From Deltaproteobacteria bacterium (GTDB taxonomy: Bacteria > Bdellovibrionota > JACOXK01), in NCBI GenBank assembly GCA_016186995.1, contig JACPKQ010000022.1, positions 1 through 64,000 of the forward strand: a stretch of DNA of 64,000 bases, in the 5' to 3' direction. The notes under the pieces were generated by a model. It was not told where the DNA came from. It saw nothing but the letters and a program-made list of their open reading frames with translations, and searched no databases. Shown one piece after another: positions 54,706-63,595 of the stretch. A program made the translations under genes and the position numbers. Position 1 is the first letter of the stretch; each line of letters begins with the position of its first letter.

Positions 54706-55399
54706 TGAAACTGACAAGATAAGGGGTCAGTGAAGCACGGGCTGTATCAGAATTTTTCTTCAATTTTTTAAGCTGAAATCTTTTTTTAAAAAAGAAAAAC
54801 TTACTTGAAATATCAGGTACATCTTCATGAGCTGGGTCAAGAACAACTCTCATTTCAATAAAAGGAATGGAAGCTTTATGGGCCACTTCCGCAACGCCAT
54901 AGCCTTCCATATTAATGGCAAGGCAATCAAGTTTTTTACCCAGTTCTTGTTTTCTTTTTGCTGTAAGAATGGGCTCTTGAGTAGTCAGTGTTTTACCGCT
55001 GACTATTTTTACGTCTTTAATCGATTTCGCAAGATTTAAAAAGTTTTCATGGCTTGTGTAAAACCGAAGAGTGTCTGCATTGAGAATAAGTTTTTCACTT
55101 AAAACGATATCCCCAGGTTGTAAATCTGTGTGCGTACCACCACAAAAACCAGTAAGGATAATGCAACGTGGAGAAACAATCTCTAAAGCAGCACGAGTGG
55201 CTCTGGCTGCCCTGTGAAGCCCAACACCTGATTGTACAAGAATAACTTTAGTATTTTCAAGTTCTCCTGAAAAAAATACCATTTTTTTGAAACTGGTGTG
55301 ACGTAAATTTTTTAAATGCCCTTTTAAGTCTTTCAGCTCCTCTTTTAAGGCAGCAATGATAAGAATAGGTTGAGAATGGGGCATATCACTTATAATCAT
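54692..55399 (-). CDS. nucleoside phosphorylase superfamily (MTA/SAH nucleosidase-like)
   Basis: ILIIAALKEELKDL; ILTGFCGGTHTDLQPGDIVLSEKL; AINMEGYGVAEVAHKASIPFIEMRVV. Confidence 0.8.
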   Translation of the reverse strand: MIISDMPHSQPILIIAALKEELKDLKGHLKNLRHTSFKKMVFFSGELENTKVILVQSGVGLHRAARATRAALEIVSPRCIILTGFCGGTHTDLQPGDIVLSEKLILNADTLRFYTSHENFLNLAKSIKDVKIVSGKTLTTQEPILTAKRKQELGKKLDCLAINMEGYGVAEVAHKASIPFIEMRVVLDPAHEDVPDISSKFFFFKKRFQLKKLKKNSDTARASLTPYLVSFIKNL

Positions 55400-55955
55400 C
55401 GCATACCCACTGAGGAATTTCAAAAGCCCAGGATTGAATAGTTTTATATAGTATAGGAAAGGCGCTTCTATGGAAGCCATGGTTTTTTAAATCAGTCGTT
55501 ATTTTTTTTGAAAGAGCTTCTGCATCATATTCTTCTTGAAAGCATGCATTTTCACGAATAGTCACAGCGGCTGATAAAGCGCCTGTTCGATCACTTCCAT
55601 AATGGCAATGAATGTATACCTTTTCTTCTTTGTTTGTTTTTTTTATAAGATATGCAAATGCTTTTTGAAGCATTTTGTAATCAAAGTTTTTATCTGTGCG
55701 CCACAGTAAAAGAATAGGGAAAATGGCGCACTTCATATTATATTTTTCACAGAGTTCATTATCGTCAGGATGGAGTTTTGTTCTGAGATTAATAATCGTA
55801 TAAATTCCTTGTTCATTTAAAAACTTAAAATCGTCTTCTGAATCAACACGTGCCCCTCGGTAAACAAAGGGTGTTACAACCCCAAAGTTTTTAACAGGTT
55901 CTGCATAAAGGCTTGTCTTTCCAAGTAAAAATAAAATAAGAAAAATCTTTTTCAT
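55386..55955 (-). CDS. secreted dual-specificity/tyrosine-phosphatase-like protein
   Basis: Signal peptide; HCHYGSDRTG (HCX5R) active-site motif. Confidence 0.82.
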   Translation of the reverse strand: MKKIFLILFLLGKTSLYAEPVKNFGVVTPFVYRGARVDSEDDFKFLNEQGIYTIINLRTKLHPDDNELCEKYNMKCAIFPILLLWRTDKNFDYKMLQKAFAYLIKKTNKEEKVYIHCHYGSDRTGALSAAVTIRENACFQEEYDAEALSKKITTDLKNHGFHRSAFPILYKTIQSWAFEIPQWVCDDYK

Positions 55956-56048
55956 GCTTCATAAAGCTACCACGATGGTTTTGGAATCTCAAGTAAACCT
56001 GCATTTTCGAGATGACAATAAGAAATTTCTTTTGTTAAACTAGAGTGT

Positions 56049-56603
56049 ATGAAGATATTAAATCGTGGTGATAAAGTACCCATTCTTCAGTTTAAAAGCC
56101 CCGACGGAAGTCCTATCCTTTTCAATCCTGAAAAGGAAAATCGTCTTAAACTACTGATTTTTTTAAGACATCTTGCCTGACTCCTTTGTCAGGAGCACTT
56201 GGTCGAAGTGCAAAAAAATAAAGATCAGTTTGAGGCTTGCGGTGTTGATATTATAATTGTTTCTTTTTCTGAAGGACTTAAGCTTCAAGAGTATATTGAA
56301 TATTATAAATGGATTTTTCCTATTTATTCAGATGCTGAAAGAAAAATTTATAAACTTTTTGGTTTGGGAAGGGCCAGAAAAACTCAAATTTTTACTTTTG
56401 GTGTTATATGGAAGTATTTAAAACTTATAGCTCAAGGCAAAAAACTTAAAAAAACAAATGAAGATGTGTATCAATTGGGTGGCGATTTTATGATAGATGG
56501 AAAAGGTATTCTTCAGTATTGCTTTGAAAGTGAAAACCCCGATGATAGGCCCAGCATAGAAGAGCTTTTAAAAACTGCTAAGAATTATCTACAATCAGTT
56601 TAA
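56049..56603 (+). CDS. putative selenoprotein: SelL/AhpC-TSA_2-like redoxin, UxxC, Sec at TGA 56178-56180
   Basis: ATG 56049 in frame with the 56199 ORF through one TGA: MKILNRGDKVPILQFKSPDGSPILFNPEKENRLKLLIFLRHLA-U-LLCQEHLVEVQKNKDQFEACGVDIIIVSF...YQLGGDFMIDGKG; homologues carry CxxC after FLRHxx. Confidence 0.85.
56195..56211 (+). promoter_or_regulatory. candidate bacterial SECIS apical stem-loop
   Basis: GCACTT-GGTCG-AAGTGC, perfect 6-bp stem; loop begins 21 nt after TGA; loop resembles E. coli fdhF GGUCU. Confidence 0.8.
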
Positions 56604-57699
56604 TAGTAATCGGTAAGTGATCTGAAAAACCTTCATCATTGAAGAAATCATATCGAAAGGGGATTTTTGTTTTTTTAGAGCCCTTTAAATTTTCTTGTAC
56701 TTCTTTAAATAGATATTTTCGATCAAGAATTTTAAAACTAAAAGGATTGATTTGAAGTGGGCTTTCTTTTAAAAATAAATCTTTGCTTACAAGAACTCTA
56801 TCAAGATGATTCCACTTGCCCTTATAATAGTGTGTTCCTCCAGGAAATGTAAGAAGATTCTTCAAAAAACGGTGAATATCAACAAGAGGCACATTATTGT
56901 TTTTAGGATCGGTATCTGCAATGTTTCCAAAAATAGGATTTGGTGTGTCAAGATCAAGGGTATTAAAATCACCCATAGCTATAAAAGGAACACCTGCTAC
57001 TTCAGCCTCTTTGGCAATTTTTTTGATGACTTCTGCAGCTTTAAAGCGTGTTTTTTGAGGGCTTGCTAAAGAGGGCCAGTGATTAGCGGCAACCCTGAGT
57101 TCATACTTGTTATCAATAAGAAAACGAGCTTCTAAAATATCGCGTGTGGACTTATTCATATCTGAAAGATCTACCGTGTGAGAAAGAGCAAGTGTAACAG
57201 GAAATTTACTCATAATAGCAACATCAAGACCTCTAAATCCTGGGCTATCAAAATGGATGGGTTCAAGATAACCGTGATCTGCAAGGTGCAATTCCCAAAG
57301 ATCTTTGACGACTCTTTTGTTTTCAAGCTCTTCAAGCATCACGATATCAGCCCCTGAAGATTGGTTATAATCTAAGATAACTTGAGCAATCTGAGCTAGT
57401 TTGAATTCGTATTTTTCTTGAGTCCAATCAAGATTCGTACATAAGTAATTATAAAAACCACGTTGTGCGGCGCACTCATCTTTACTCCATTTGCGTTTTT
57501 CGCTCATGGGAAGAAAGGCCAGGTCCTTTTGATCCTCACCATCATGGGTAGCATCAAAGAGGTTTTCTACATTATAAGCCATGAGAGTAATAGATCTTTT
57601 ACCTTTACTTTCAACTGAAATGGACAACGATAATAAGATTAAGACTGGAAGAGCAAAAACGAATAATTTGTAAGAGAACCAATAACTTTTATGGCTCAT
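56578..57699 (-). CDS. endonuclease/exonuclease/phosphatase family protein, secreted
   Basis: LMAYNVENLFDATHDGEDQKD; MGDFNTLDLDTP; FSDHLPITIKL. Confidence 0.9.
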   Translation of the reverse strand: MSHKSYWFSYKLFVFALPVLILLSLSISVESKGKRSITLMAYNVENLFDATHDGEDQKDLAFLPMSEKRKWSKDECAAQRGFYNYLCTNLDWTQEKYEFKLAQIAQVILDYNQSSGADIVMLEELENKRVVKDLWELHLADHGYLEPIHFDSPGFRGLDVAIMSKFPVTLALSHTVDLSDMNKSTRDILEARFLIDNKYELRVAANHWPSLASPQKTRFKAAEVIKKIAKEAEVAGVPFIAMGDFNTLDLDTPNPIFGNIADTDPKNNNVPLVDIHRFLKNLLTFPGGTHYYKGKWNHLDRVLVSKDLFLKESPLQINPFSFKILDRKYLFKEVQENLKGSKKTKIPFRYDFFNDEGFSDHLPITIKLIVDNS

Positions 57700-57819
57700 A
57701 GTGAACCTCCTTTGAGGTTATTTACCGTTTAATATCTATGAAATTAACTTAAGCGTAACTGAGAGAATGACACAGTGCAATGAAAATGAAGGAAAAAACT
57801 GAAAAAAGAAAAATAAAAA

Positions 57820-59166
57820 TTAAAAGTTTTCGAAGTTTACAGGACTCCAGGCTGGAGTTGTACAATTACCAAAGTCACTTGTCAGTTTTTTCTCAAGGCT
57901 TCCATCAGCTGTGATGATGTAAATATCTGATTTCTTTTGTCTTGTTGAATAAAAGGCTAAATGTTGCCCATTTGGTGACCAGGATGGATGTTCATTATCA
58001 CCTTCAGAAATAATTTTTGTGAGCCTTTCAATTGTGTAACCTTTGGCATCAATGCTAAAAAGATCAAAGTGTCCTTCAAGCTGTCCTGCAAAAACAATTT
58101 TATCACCTGCAGGCGACCAATCGGGTTTGGCATTATATTTACCTGCAAAGGTGAGGCGCTTAGCCTCTGTTGCGGGGCCTCTTAAATCTCGAATAAAAAG
58201 ATGCGGGTTTCCTTTTCGAGTCGAAACAAAAAGTAGTTTTTTACCGTCTGGAGAAAAAGCAGGTGAAAAATCGCTTTCACTACTTTGTGCAATGATTTGT
58301 GCCTCCTTTTTTTCAAGGTCATGAAGGTAAATATTAGGATATCCATCTCTGACACTTAAGGTTAGAGCCACATATTTTCCATCAGGTGTAAAAACCCCAC
58401 CCATGTTGAGCCCTGTTTTTTGTGAAAGAATTTCTGTTTTTTTCGTTTCAAGTGAGAAAATAAAAAGATCTAAGTTTTTAACATTTTTTTTATGCTCTGT
58501 GTAAGAAGAGAACAAAAGTTTTTTTCCATCAGGTGACCACGAAGGAAGAAGAACATAATTTTTTCTTTTTGTAAGTTGTGTTATATTTTTCCCATCATAA
58601 TCCATTACATAAAGCTCTTTGTGTCCTGTTTTATCTGAGGTAAAAGCTATTTTTGTGAGGAAAATTCCTTTTTCCCCCGTGAGTATTTCAACAAGATTAT
58701 TTGAAAAAAGATGCATGAGATGTCTTTGTTTGATTTCATGAGCCTCAAGTGTTTTTTTAAAAATAATTTTTTCTTCTTGGGTATCAAACATTTTAAGTGT
58801 AACGATGAGATTGTCTTCTTTTTTTGTAAAATTTCCTAAAATAAGAAATCTTACTTTAAGTGATCGCCATTTCGTAAAATCAATTTTTTCTTGTTTGTTG
58901 GGGTCTTCAAGAAACGACTCAGGTGGAACAAAAGTAAAGTAATTTGTGAAATCAAGATCTTGTCTTACGATAGATCTTAGCGTGAAGGCAAGTGCGGTTT
59001 CTTTTTCACCTTCTTGTACAAAGTTTGCAATAGCAATGGGGGTTTTTAGAATTTTTTTCGCAAAGATAGAAATATATGTTCTTTTATTTTTGACATCTGC
59101 TCTTGCAAGAAGAGGCAATAGTGTGATGACTACGAAAAACGCAAGAATAGCCCGTTGTCCCGTCAT
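57820..59166 (-). CDS. tolB: Tol-Pal system beta-propeller protein TolB
   Basis: Signal peptide from M at 59166 (MTGQRAILAFFVVITLLPLLARAD); WSPDGKKLLFSS / FSPDGKKLLFVSTRKG repeats. Confidence 0.92.
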   Translation of the reverse strand: MTGQRAILAFFVVITLLPLLARADVKNKRTYISIFAKKILKTPIAIANFVQEGEKETALAFTLRSIVRQDLDFTNYFTFVPPESFLEDPNKQEKIDFTKWRSLKVRFLILGNFTKKEDNLIVTLKMFDTQEEKIIFKKTLEAHEIKQRHLMHLFSNNLVEILTGEKGIFLTKIAFTSDKTGHKELYVMDYDGKNITQLTKRKNYVLLPSWSPDGKKLLFSSYTEHKKNVKNLDLFIFSLETKKTEILSQKTGLNMGGVFTPDGKYVALTLSVRDGYPNIYLHDLEKKEAQIIAQSSESDFSPAFSPDGKKLLFVSTRKGNPHLFIRDLRGPATEAKRLTFAGKYNAKPDWSPAGDKIVFAGQLEGHFDLFSIDAKGYTIERLTKIISEGDNEHPSWSPNGQHLAFYSTRQKKSDIYIITADGSLEKKLTSDFGNCTTPAWSPVNFENF

Positions 59167-59183
59167 GCGTAACCATGTGTAGG

Positions 59184-59335
59184 AATGGTCTGTGTCTGGA
59201 GCGGAAGTAAAGCGCAGCCAATGTGTGTAATTAAATAGAATGCTGGATCCCGGATAGTGCTTTGCACTTCCGGGATGACAGTGAATTTGTGTAGAACAAC
59301 TGCAGCGAGCCATGAAGCGGAAGACACCGCCATTC
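59184..59335. repeat. composite repeat type II (copy C)
   Basis: AATGGTCTGTGTCTGGAGCGGAAGTAAAGC...GCGAGCCATGAAGCGGAAGACACCGCCATT; inner ATCCCGGATAGTGCTTTGCACTTCCGGGAT. Confidence 0.88.
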
Positions 59336-59410
59336 CAAGAACTTAAGCTTGTGTTTATGTAAACTAGCCACTTCAAGAACCTCAATGTGTTATTTATCAT
59401 AATATACATT

Positions 59411-60028
59411 TTAGTGCGGTGGATAAATTCTAATTCCTATTCCTTCTTTTTGCAAAAGTCCTACTAAGTCCTCCGGAGGAGCTTCAAAGTTTTGAATACT
59501 CATAATAGCTTTTTTCACTATTTCATTAAACTCGCTGTTTCCTGATGATTTTTCAAGATCAATATTTTTGAGTTCTCCATGTACATTAATTTTAAGAATA
59601 AAAGTGGCAAAGGTATCTTTTTCATAAGCAAGATAAGTAGGAAGTTCAAGTTCTGAATGAATCAAATACTCTAATTGAGCAATATACCAATGTTCTTTAT
59701 CTCCTTCATTCATATTTTTCCACTTGGTTTTTTTATTTCCACTTTCGAGTTCATTTTTAATATGTGAAATAGCTTGATCAATTTTTCTAGAGTTAAGAGC
59801 GAATGTTTTTTTCTTTGAAGGAATTCTTTTTTTTTCAAAGGCTAATTTTTTAGGAAGTGCTACAAGATCTATACGAAGTGAAGGTTCATCTTTGTTTCTT
59901 CCAAAAAGTAAAACAGATTTATTTGTAAAATATTCATAGGTATAAATTGATGCAAAAAGGAAAGTATGAATCAAAAGTGAAATGAATAAATATTTAAAGT
60001 TTGTTTTCAAGTATACACACAATAACAA
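59411..60028 (-). CDS. TonB/TolA C-terminal-like energy transducer
   Basis: N-terminal TM; C-terminal FATFILKINVHGELKNIDLEKSSGNSEFNEIVKKAIMSIQNFEAPP; next to tolB. Confidence 0.75.
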   Translation of the reverse strand: MLLCVYLKTNFKYLFISLLIHTFLFASIYTYEYFTNKSVLLFGRNKDEPSLRIDLVALPKKLAFEKKRIPSKKKTFALNSRKIDQAISHIKNELESGNKKTKWKNMNEGDKEHWYIAQLEYLIHSELELPTYLAYEKDTFATFILKINVHGELKNIDLEKSSGNSEFNEIVKKAIMSIQNFEAPPEDLVGLLQKEGIGIRIYPPH

Positions 60029-60118
60029 ATATTTTTGAGAGTGAAAACCAAGCTTACGGCACTCATTTGGTTATATTTTGGACAAACCGTTAGAACTCAA
60101 GTCAGATCGATTTCCCAA

Positions 60119-60364
60119 AAATCTATCCACAGAAAAAACACGAGTTATCAACAGACCTGTGGATAGATTTATGATTAAATAGTAGACTATTTCTAGAGTT
60201 TTTTTCTTTTTTTGTTTTTTATTCATTTGAAAAGAATGTAAGAGTAAATACCTATAAATATTTGATATTCTGCATCATATTTGATTAAAAAATATACAGG
60301 TATTTTTTAAAAAGATTAAATATTAATCATTAATGTCTAACCTTTAAGTTTTGGGTTATCCACA
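60119..60364. other. DnaA-box cluster with AT-rich stretch (candidate origin or DnaA-regulated site)
   Basis: CTATCCACA 60123-60131, TTATCAACA 60145-60153, TGTGGATAG 60158-60166, TTATCCACA 60356-60364; 14-bp inverted repeat AAATCTATCCACAG/CTGTGGATAGATTT. Confidence 0.55.
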
Positions 60365-60456
60365 AAAATCAAGGGCCGCAAGGAGTTCCGGGCGATATTC
60401 TATTTATCGTGAGTCTCATACAATATTACTTTGCTTCAGTCCAATTCTGAACTATA

Positions 60457-61857
60457 ATGAACCCCATGTTTCAGTTCAATAACAAGAAGTTAAAGAAAAT
60501 ATTTAAGTCTATAACAATTGTCGGGCTTATTTTATCATGCTCTTTTCTTCTTAATTTTCTCACACAAAAAAATTCATTTCTTTGGGCTAAAAAAGAATCA
60601 GATAAGCTTCAGATTTTTTCAAAAGTTTTAAGTTATGTAAAACACAACTATGTTGAAGAGGTTGATGAAGATAAGCTTATCGAAGGTGCTATTAAAGGTA
60701 TGTTAAATACGCTGGATCCCCATACTGTGTGGCTTGCACCGAAACAATATAAAGAAATGATTACAGAAACGAAAGGTGAGTTTGGGGGCATTGGTATCGA
60801 AATTACCATAAAGAACAAAATTCTTACTATTGTTGCTCCTATTGAAGATACACCGGGTTATAAAATAGGACTTAAAGCTGGAGATATTATTATTAAAATT
60901 GAAGATAAATCAACTGCTGATATGGATATTTTTGAAGCTGTTAAGCTTATGCGAGGAAAGCCCAAAACACCTGTTAAAATTACAATTATGAGAACAGATT
61001 GGAAAGAACCTAAAGACTTTTCGATCATTCGAGACATTATCAAAGTGAAAAGTATTAAATACCAAACACTTGAACCAGGTTATGGCTATATTAAAATAAC
61101 TCAATTTCAGGAAAAAACCTCAAAACAATTATTAAGTGCGTTGTATGCTCTTAAAAAACAAAATAATTCGCTCAAGGGATTGATTCTTGATTTAAGAAAC
61201 AACCCCGGGGGGCTTTTACCCCAAGCGTTACAAGTGTCAGATATTTTTATTGATAAAGGGCGCATTGTTTCAACAGTAGGTAGAGATCCTTCTAAAAAAG
61301 ACATTCACTATGCCCATAAAGAAGGAAGTTTTACAGATTTTCCTATGGCTGTATTGATTAATAGTGGTAGTGCCAGTGCTTCTGAGATTGTAGCAGGAGC
61401 TCTTCAAGATTCGGGTCGTGCTATTATCATGGGGCAAAAATCTTTTGGTAAAGGTTCTGTACAACAAATTGTAGATCTTGAAGATGAGTCAGCTTTGAAG
61501 TTGACCATTGCTAAATTTGCAACCCCAAATGATCACTTTATTCAAGAACGTGGTATTACACCTGATGTAAAACTTGATGATATTGATATGGAAAAATATG
61601 AAGAAAGCAAACTCAAAGGTCCTATTTGGAGAGAAAAAGATTATGATCGTCATCTTGAAGGTGTGTTGTACAAGGATGACGAGGAAGGTGTAGAAAAAGA
61701 AAAACCAAAAGAAGAAAAACCACAAGAAGAATCTAAAAGTGAGCTTTTAGATCAAGATTTTCAAATTTTTCAAGCACTGAGTTATTTAAAATTTGGTGAT
61801 TATCTAACCCAAAATCCATTTTTCCAAAAAACCGTTCTTAAAAACGGCAAACACTAA
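60457..61857 (+). CDS. ctpA: S41 family C-terminal processing peptidase
   Basis: LDPHTVWLAPKQYKEM; LILDLRNNPGGLLPQALQVSDIFI; INSGSASASEIVAGALQDSGRAIIMGQKSFGKGSVQ. Confidence 0.96.
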   Translation: MNPMFQFNNKKLKKIFKSITIVGLILSCSFLLNFLTQKNSFLWAKKESDKLQIFSKVLSYVKHNYVEEVDEDKLIEGAIKGMLNTLDPHTVWLAPKQYKEMITETKGEFGGIGIEITIKNKILTIVAPIEDTPGYKIGLKAGDIIIKIEDKSTADMDIFEAVKLMRGKPKTPVKITIMRTDWKEPKDFSIIRDIIKVKSIKYQTLEPGYGYIKITQFQEKTSKQLLSALYALKKQNNSLKGLILDLRNNPGGLLPQALQVSDIFIDKGRIVSTVGRDPSKKDIHYAHKEGSFTDFPMAVLINSGSASASEIVAGALQDSGRAIIMGQKSFGKGSVQQIVDLEDESALKLTIAKFATPNDHFIQERGITPDVKLDDIDMEKYEESKLKGPIWREKDYDRHLEGVLYKDDEEGVEKEKPKEEKPQEESKSELLDQDFQIFQALSYLKFGDYLTQNPFFQKTVLKNGKH

Positions 61858-62017
61858 ATTTCCTACGGGCATCGACCCGACTCTCTTTCTGGTAGTTTCA
61901 CGTTGGCAGGAATCTTAAAACTTAAAGTTAGATTGAAAGAATGAAAGTCGTTTTCAATTCCCTAGTCTTCACAAATCGCTTTTCAAGGACACCATGCAGT
62001 GATACGAATGAAAGATT

Positions 62018-62395
62018 ATGTGTGCGAGAAAAAACTCAGATGACTATACCGCAGAGGAACTAAAAGCCACCATTACGGCACAGTGGTTGGAGGACAAAAA
62101 GCGAATTGACGCTGATCCAGCTTATGAATATCATCACGACAGAGATCGGGAATATAAGCGTCACCTGCACAACAAGGATTTGCAAAAACTATTTGGTCAT
62201 GCTGCCTATTTATTTCGTGGTCTTCAGGAGGGTGATATGTTTATCTACCCAAATGAAAAAGGAGTCATTAGCAAAGTCTATCAGGAGATAGTGAAAAATG
62301 GATATTTTACAGCCTCAAAAAGATACGAGAAAAAAATTAGTAACTGGCTCGCAAAAGCCGTTAGCAGACAAACGTATCGCAGATTTGAAAAGTAG
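62018..62395 (+). CDS. hypothetical protein
   Basis: 125-aa ORF; charged N-terminus; tail overlaps next ORF. Confidence 0.45.
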   Translation: MCARKNSDDYTAEELKATITAQWLEDKKRIDADPAYEYHHDRDREYKRHLHNKDLQKLFGHAAYLFRGLQEGDMFIYPNEKGVISKVYQEIVKNGYFTASKRYEKKISNWLAKAVSRQTYRRFEK

Positions 62396-63017
62396 CTTGT
62401 ACGGAATTCGAGATGCAGCTAAGGATCTTCAAAAAAAGAACCCTGAACTTTTGCTTTATGAAGCCATGGACAGAGTTTGGGAAGATTATGCCGCTAAAAA
62501 AGAATTGGATGTCCATATTGAGAATTTTAAAAAAATTGGACGTGTAAAAATACCAGGCACAAATATTCTGATGCCGCCCTTTGACTTTAAAGATGATCAT
62601 GTGAAAGTTTGGTTCAATGAGCGCCTCTTAAGTTTAAAGAAAAATAATTCTAATTTAACATACGGACAATTCATTAAAAAGATCGCTGAAAAAATTGAAT
62701 GCTATGATAGCGAACCTTCACATATTGCCAATGAAGAATTCCTTTTTATTTTCGGAGGTAAAATTGTGGCTATGGCCCCAGATTTATGGGAAATGGAAGA
62801 ATTTGATTGGGATGATCCGGAAAGTCAAAAATGGTTAAAAGAAGAGGAAGAAAAAAGGATAAAAAAATACGGTAAACTTACCTATGAACAATATAATAAG
62901 ATTGTTGAAATTAAGGAAACACTTCTAAAAGAAAATACAAATATAAAGGGTGTAAAAGCCTTTGATCTTGCTTGGGAAAAAGTAACTGGAAAAAAGTTAT
63001 CAATCATAGAAAAATGA
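62298..63017 (+). CDS. hypothetical protein (start uncertain)
   Basis: 239-aa ORF overlapping the previous one by 98 nt in another frame. Confidence 0.5.
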   Translation: MDILQPQKDTRKKLVTGSQKPLADKRIADLKSSLYGIRDAAKDLQKKNPELLLYEAMDRVWEDYAAKKELDVHIENFKKIGRVKIPGTNILMPPFDFKDDHVKVWFNERLLSLKKNNSNLTYGQFIKKIAEKIECYDSEPSHIANEEFLFIFGGKIVAMAPDLWEMEEFDWDDPESQKWLKEEEEKRIKKYGKLTYEQYNKIVEIKETLLKENTNIKGVKAFDLAWEKVTGKKLSIIEK

Positions 63018-63478
63018 ATTTAGAACAATTTATTATTAAAGCAAAAGCCAATGGATGGGTTGGTGTTCTAAAAGGTGGAAAGAAAATAGCGGCTTCTCGA
63101 AAGGGATCTTATGACATTATTTATGATGAAAGGGATTTCCATTATCACGATTCATTTGTTGGATTCTCAGATTTTTGTGGTCAGGAACATATAACTTATA
63201 AAAATGAGCCGGTTTGGAGTATGGTTTACTATGGTTATCTTTTAGAACCCAAGAAATTTACCGGAGATGAAGCGGTTACAATTCTGAAGAAGGCACTTTC
63301 AAAAATGTATCAAGAAGAGAATCGTTTCCTAGGAGGATTCTATTTTTCAGATAGTCCCTATGAATATCGTGACATGAATTTTGGTGATTATAAACGATTT
63401 AATGGTATAGAAAAAATATTCAAAAAAAAAGAATTGGTATATGAGCTCATCTACTGTGGAGGTACAGTAAGGAAATAG
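63014..63478 (+). CDS. DUF5680-like domain protein
   Basis: MNLEQFIIKAKANGWVGV...FVGFSDFCGQEHITYKNEPVWSMVYYGYLL... resembles the DUF5680 pattern. Confidence 0.6.
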   Translation: MNLEQFIIKAKANGWVGVLKGGKKIAASRKGSYDIIYDERDFHYHDSFVGFSDFCGQEHITYKNEPVWSMVYYGYLLEPKKFTGDEAVTILKKALSKMYQEENRFLGGFYFSDSPYEYRDMNFGDYKRFNGIEKIFKKKELVYELIYCGGTVRK

Positions 63479-63595
63479 GTTACACGCCAGCTCTTTCCAA
63501 TGGACTATAGGTCATCTGAAATATGCCATTTCATCTTAATTTAATTACAAGAAAAGATTCCTGCCTTCGCAGGGATGACCCTTTAATTCAACATG

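Noticed and set aside
56199-56603. 134-aa ORF with TTG start reported in the track
   Set aside because: It begins after the redox active site; the upstream in-frame ATG plus TGA reading better matches the redoxin family.
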